DNA from: Hanleya hanleyi
Lineage: Eukaryota > Mollusca > Polyplacophora > Lepidopleurida > Hanleyidae
Length of the DNA: 64,000 nt
Direction of reading: 5' to 3'
NCBI GenBank assembly: GCA_036873755.1
Contig: JAVTVY010039178.1
Span: 62,001 to 126,000, forward strand
Under the pieces are notes generated by a model. The model worked only from the letters and a program-made list of their open reading frames with translations, was not told where the DNA came from and made no database searches. The position numbers were made by a program, and so were the translations under genes. Each line of letters begins with the position of its first letter. Positions within the stretch are counted from its first letter, which is position 1. Shown here piece by piece: positions 60,805 through 64,000 of this stretch.

Positions 60805-61074
60805 TTAAAATCTTTCAAATCTGCCATGCACAAGAAATTTTCTCACATCTTCTCTATATTCTTCTTCATCATACCAATTCAGGTTTTCCAATATCAATCT
60901 AAAATAACAGCCAGGCTTTGCACAGTGAGGCGCAACCCGCTGTGCGATTTGTTGTGTAAAACCCAAGAGTGTAGTTGAAATAAACATTGTTTCAGATTCA
61001 GTAATCCCTCTGGCGTTGTAATTCTGACTCGTTGATATAACTTTGGTATGTACCATTGCTATAGAGTAGCTCAC
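60805..61074 (-). CDS. Open frame of uncertain status (89 codons)
   Basis: The second half has a protein-like composition (for example CYFRLILENLNWYDEEEYRE, DVRKFLVHGRFERF and stop). No family was recognised and no strong acceptor was found, though tatatcaacgag is a weak one. It could be an alternative terminal exon of the minus-strand gene or chance. Confidence 0.2.
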   Translation of the reverse strand: MSYSIAMVHTKVISTSQNYNARGITESETMFISTTLLGFTQQIAQRVAPHCAKPGCYFRLILENLNWYDEEEYREDVRKFLVHGRFERF

Positions 61075-61294
61075 TAGTAGGCTATGTTAAGATAAGGGCT
61101 TAATCAGAATGAAGTACATAGGATATGGAAAGATTTGTCACTTCTATGGTATCTCTGTGGTGGGTGGAATGCGAACAATTAACATTTAGGTAGATAGGAT
61201 AAATGGTATATGGATAGTTGGGGTCAGAAACAGGTATATTCCCCCACCCATTGTACTATTTTCTGGAACAGCCTTAAGCATAATGGTCATTTTC

Positions 61295-61605
61295 CTACGA
61301 AGTAGGATCTCATTTGCAAATTGTCTGGTAGTCAGGGAGTCCATCCGAATCCTTTCGTCAGCAAAATAAGGAGAACTGTTGATATTAGAACCTTGATTTT
61401 TGTCATGAACATGCATTAGGGGACTGTTACCAGCAAGTTCTGAGCTGAGCTAATTTTGATGATAATTTGTCCTGCTTCAGTGACCTATAACATTACGCTT
61501 GGGCCCCAAATCATCCAGGTGACCTATAACATTACGCTTGGACCCCCAAGTCATCTTCCTCACCCTACTTCGTAGGTCCTGTGACGTTAGTCACACTACT
61601 GATGT
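61295..61605 (-). repeat. CCTACGAAGTAGG element, subtype B, inverted copy
   Basis: It begins tcctacgaagtaggatctc and ends ccctacttcgtaggtcctgt, gacgttagtcacactact. On the minus strand it aligns with 11690-11975, including the block gacttgggggtccaagcgta. The ggtgacctataacattacgc, ttgg phrase is locally duplicated at 61479-61545. Confidence 0.75.
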
Positions 61606-62221
61606 CGTCAACCAGTAGGGTAATTTGATGCATATGTACCAGTTATCACTGATTAACAACAAGGCTTGTAGCATAGGCAGAAACAAACATCAACTACCCA
61701 GAAATTTATGGGCAATGCTCACAGGGGTTTGAGACTAACATATTGCAAATAATATTTTTACAGCCAACAATAAGTGAAAGGCTGTGTAGACTGGATCGAT
61801 AATGTTGTTTCCATTGTCAAGTCAGAACGATCAGATCATGTCCAGCAAATAGTAACCAATGGAACACCATCTGTGCAAGATTGAAGCGACTAAGACTATC
61901 AGAAATTATCCAATCAATTTTATTTATGAACACAATTTTTTTAAATGTCCATGAGAATCAAGAAGCTAATTTGTTGCATAAACCATCAACAATGGGGTTT
62001 TTCAGCTGTCAGATGGCAAAGGGGAGCAAATCGTATAACCCACGGAACAACAGTGTCCTCTATCTCATGCAGATTTTTCTCTTACCAACTATATATCCGT
62101 CAACTTTTAATAATACATTTATTTTTACTTTATCCGGAGAAATGTACACTTCAGTTACGCGTATTTATTTTATTTTATTACATGCATATTTTTCTTCTTT
62201 ATCTTACACACAAATGATATA
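61606..62221. other. Non-coding, nothing recognised
   Basis: AT-rich, presumably intron of the minus-strand gene. The 150-codon plus-strand frame at 61881-62333 runs into the following transposon end and has no family resemblance. Confidence 0.4.
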
Positions 62222-63104
62222 CAGGGTGTATCAAAAAAACCGGAGTCCTAGTACGATGACATATTTTTCATTGAGCAAAGGAGAAATCTATTTTTTTGTT
62301 GATTTGTCATCAAGACCGTCCCTTTGGGACTGACCAGCTGAACAATTCAATGATCTGTGATCAAGCATGTTAGAACAATAGGTATTCTTCAATTGTGAGT
62401 GAAGTGTGACTTGCGCCAGATTTGGTTTACATCATTCGTCTGCCCTTGAAAGAAAAGAAATACGGTGTAGAAATGAAATGTCTTTTATCCACTCTGAATT
62501 CATTGACATTTTGAAAACAAAACGGTGTACAATTAAAATGTCTTTTAACTCTGAATTTAACAAAAAGGTGTACAATTCAAATGTCTTTGAATCTCAATCT
62601 TCAACGTGTCCTCCATTTCTCTGGATGCAGGTACGCGCACGTTCATTCATTGCCGCCACGGCCCGTCTGATAAGTGCCTGGTTCTGCCTCAGGTTGTCAA
62701 CTTCTGTTATGATGCGCTGTTCCAGGTCATTGAGATCTGCTGGAGGCGTGATGTACACCCTGGACTTTAGGTAACAGTTAAAAGACATTTTAATTGTACA
62801 CCGTTTTGTTTTCAAAATGTCAATGAATTCAGAGTGGATAAAAGACATTTCATTTGTACACCGTATTTCTTTTCTTTCAAGGGCAGACGAATGATGTAAA
62901 CCAAATCTGGCGCAAGTCACATTTCACTCATAATTGAAGAATAGCTATTGTTCTAACATGCTTGATCACAGATCATTGAATTGTTCAGCTGGTCAGTCCC
63001 AACGGTCGGTCTTGATGACAAATCAACAAAAAAAATAGATTTCTCCTTTGCTCAATGAAAAATATGTCATCGTACTAGGACTCCGTTTTTTTTTATACAC
63101 CCTG
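62222..63104. mobile_element. Tc1/mariner-type foldback with ~330 bp inverted repeats
   Basis: CAGGGTGTATCAAAAAAACC at the left and its inverse ending ttatacaccctg at the right are each flanked by TA (62220-62221, 63105-63106), the Tc1/mariner target. The arms (62222-62550 and 62777-63104) are nearly identical inverted copies. The ~225 bp centre carries a transposase C-terminal fragment on the minus strand. An internal deletion that left one transposase end between long duplicated arms would explain it. Confidence 0.8.
62594..62758 (-). pseudogene. Transposase C-terminus (mariner/IS630-like), remnant
   Basis: About 54 residues before a stop: VYITPPADLNDLEQRIITEV, DNLRQNQALIRRAVAAMNER, ARTCIQRNGGHVED. 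The layout 'V...PP..L..L..RI..E......L.RR......R...CI...G.H.E' is the familiar C-terminal tail of DDE-type mariner-like transposases, after the catalytic domain. No DDE residues are present, so it cannot be active. Both arms add a mirrored short open frame upstream that is not part of the domain. Confidence 0.6.
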
Positions 63105-63239
63105 TATAAGCAACTTTTAATATGCATATGGTACTGTGTACCTCACACGCCCAATGTCGTTTTACATCTATGTATATATTTATTGTTGTTGTTTACAATT
63201 GTTTGTCAGAAGAAAAGCCGTTCTGGACTTATGTTCTTT

Positions 63240-63290
63240 GTATCAATATCCGACGTAAAATAAAGCTTCTTGTATCTTGTATCTTGAAAT
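63240..63290 (+). repeat. Possible LINE 3' end with CTTGTAT tail
   Basis: aaaataaagcttcttgtatc followed by ttgtatcttg looks like the short-microsatellite 3' end of CR1/RTE-type retroposons. No coding part is attached. Confidence 0.35.
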
Positions 63291-63566
63291 ACCATATCAG
63301 AATACTATATATCATAGACTATTCATCAGAGCAAGTACTTAATTGAATGAGACAGAGGGCACTGGTGTTACAAGATTTGCTCCCCTTTGCCATCAGCTGA
63401 AGAACTCCATTAATGAACCAACACACACTTCAAGGCCAGTATAAAAATAGTCATATCTGGGAAACATTTCCAACAACATTATGACCTGGACAGAGAAAAT
63501 CAAGAATCAAGTCTAGTAACTCTGTCTGAAGAATGTTGTAAGATTGACCGAATGTAGAATGTTCAC
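63291..63566. other. Intron of the minus-strand coiled-coil gene
   Basis: Directly downstream (on the minus strand) of the donor gtgaac at 63566. No further exon recognised. Confidence 0.5.
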
Positions 63567-63710
63567 CTCGTGTTCCAAGAAAGTTTCTTTTTCCGTGTAG
63601 TCCTGGATAACCCTGGCCTTGGAGCCTTTCTCGGGCGGGTACGTCCTGTGCTCCTGTAGCTGACGTTCCAGGTCCAGCACCCGCTCTTCGTGGTGATTCA
63701 ACTGCTGTCT
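63567..63710 (-). CDS. Internal exon of an unidentified coiled-coil protein
   Basis: The acceptor catttgtgtgtttgcag (minus strand) ends at 63711, followed by 144 nt in phase 0 and the donor gtgaac after cacgag. It encodes RQQLNHHEERVLDLERQLQE, HRTYPPEKGSKARVIQDYTE and KETFLEHE. The first 20 residues form clean coiled-coil heptads (L, V, L, L at a/d-like spacing); a Pro-Pro break follows, then a second helical segment. Exon length divisible by three with phase 0 at both ends. Family not recognised. The gene continues beyond the right edge and, on the left, perhaps to 60704. Confidence 0.75.
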
Positions 63711-64000
63711 CTGCAAACACACAAATGAAGAATGTTCATGTTTTCATACATTTGCATAATAATCATTCTGTTTTTCACGACATGATCCAGGGAGTAATCC
63801 AGGGATGTTTGGGGAAGACCGGTCATCACATAAAATTTGACGATGTTGTTGCACACAAACCTCAGAATATCCAGTGCTGTTGACTCGCAATGGCAAATCA
63901 CGTGTGAAAGGATCTAAACTGCGCAGGAGAAATGCTCTCATTCATACTTCATTCTGCAGCAATTATAGCGGGCTGTAATATTTATTGGTAAATCTAAGCA
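63711..64000. other. Upstream intron of the minus-strand coiled-coil gene
   Basis: No other exon recognised up to the window edge. The 65-67 codon minus-strand frames here lack family resemblance and splice support. Confidence 0.45.

Noticed and set aside
61881..62333. 150-codon plus-strand frame
   Set aside because: AT-driven composition, no splice support, and it ends inside a mariner-type inverted repeat.

Overview
This is a metazoan genomic window, not a microbial one. Its coding signal comes as short exons with GT-AG borders (one intron is GC-AG) in an AT-rich background full of non-autonomous transposons, satellites and foldbacks. The repeat style (gtgagtgagt-headed dispersed element, many TACATGTA words, TIR elements with internal tandem repeats) suggests a marine lophotrochozoan, most like a mollusc. 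That placement is inference.

Genes. (1) ZSWIM8, minus strand: one coding exon (22980-23157) carries the start codon and the very conserved N-terminus. I found no further exon in 1-22979, so that stretch is probably its first intron, continuing off the left edge. (2) RPS14 (ribosomal protein uS11), plus strand: complete 151-residue CDS in four coding exons (24751-24899, 30754-30915, 33286-33362, 38953-39020). All splice phases agree, and the third intron of this set starts with GC. ZSWIM8 and RPS14 are head to head with about 1.6 kb between start codons, which implies a shared promoter region holding a TTTCCGGAAA ETS-type site. (3) An unidentified minus-strand coiled-coil gene on the right: a good internal exon at 63567-63710, a probable one at 60553-60704 and a weak terminal candidate at 52023-52103.

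Repeats, left to right. 1-8.1 kb: MITEs and a 2.6 kb CAGGGATTC element. 8.1-10.4 kb: two copies of an element built of ~150 bp monomers carrying AAGATGGCCGCC. 10.4-15 kb: dispersed family fragments. 17.1-19 kb: a foldback, then a piggyBac-like element nested in another inverted repeat. 19.5 kb: a near-perfect 113 bp hairpin. 19.7-21.2 kb: a 156/166 bp satellite with 488 bp higher-order periodicity. RPS14 introns (24.9-38.9 kb): TIR elements, a second piggyBac-like copy split by an 827 bp insertion, a 20 bp minisatellite, and a 157 bp array inside an AGCTCATCTGG element. 40-48 kb: a GC-rich duplication, hairpins and three old degenerate tandem arrays. 54.2-56.6 kb: a 104 bp satellite split by a 1066 bp insertion. 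57-63.3 kb: three foldbacks, one a Tc1/mariner-type relic that keeps a transposase C-terminus.

The most notable pattern is a set of insertions ending in CAGGG...CCCTG that each duplicate 5 bp. For two of them an uninterrupted copy of the target repeat lies in the same window and confirms the insertion. All coordinates were read by eye.
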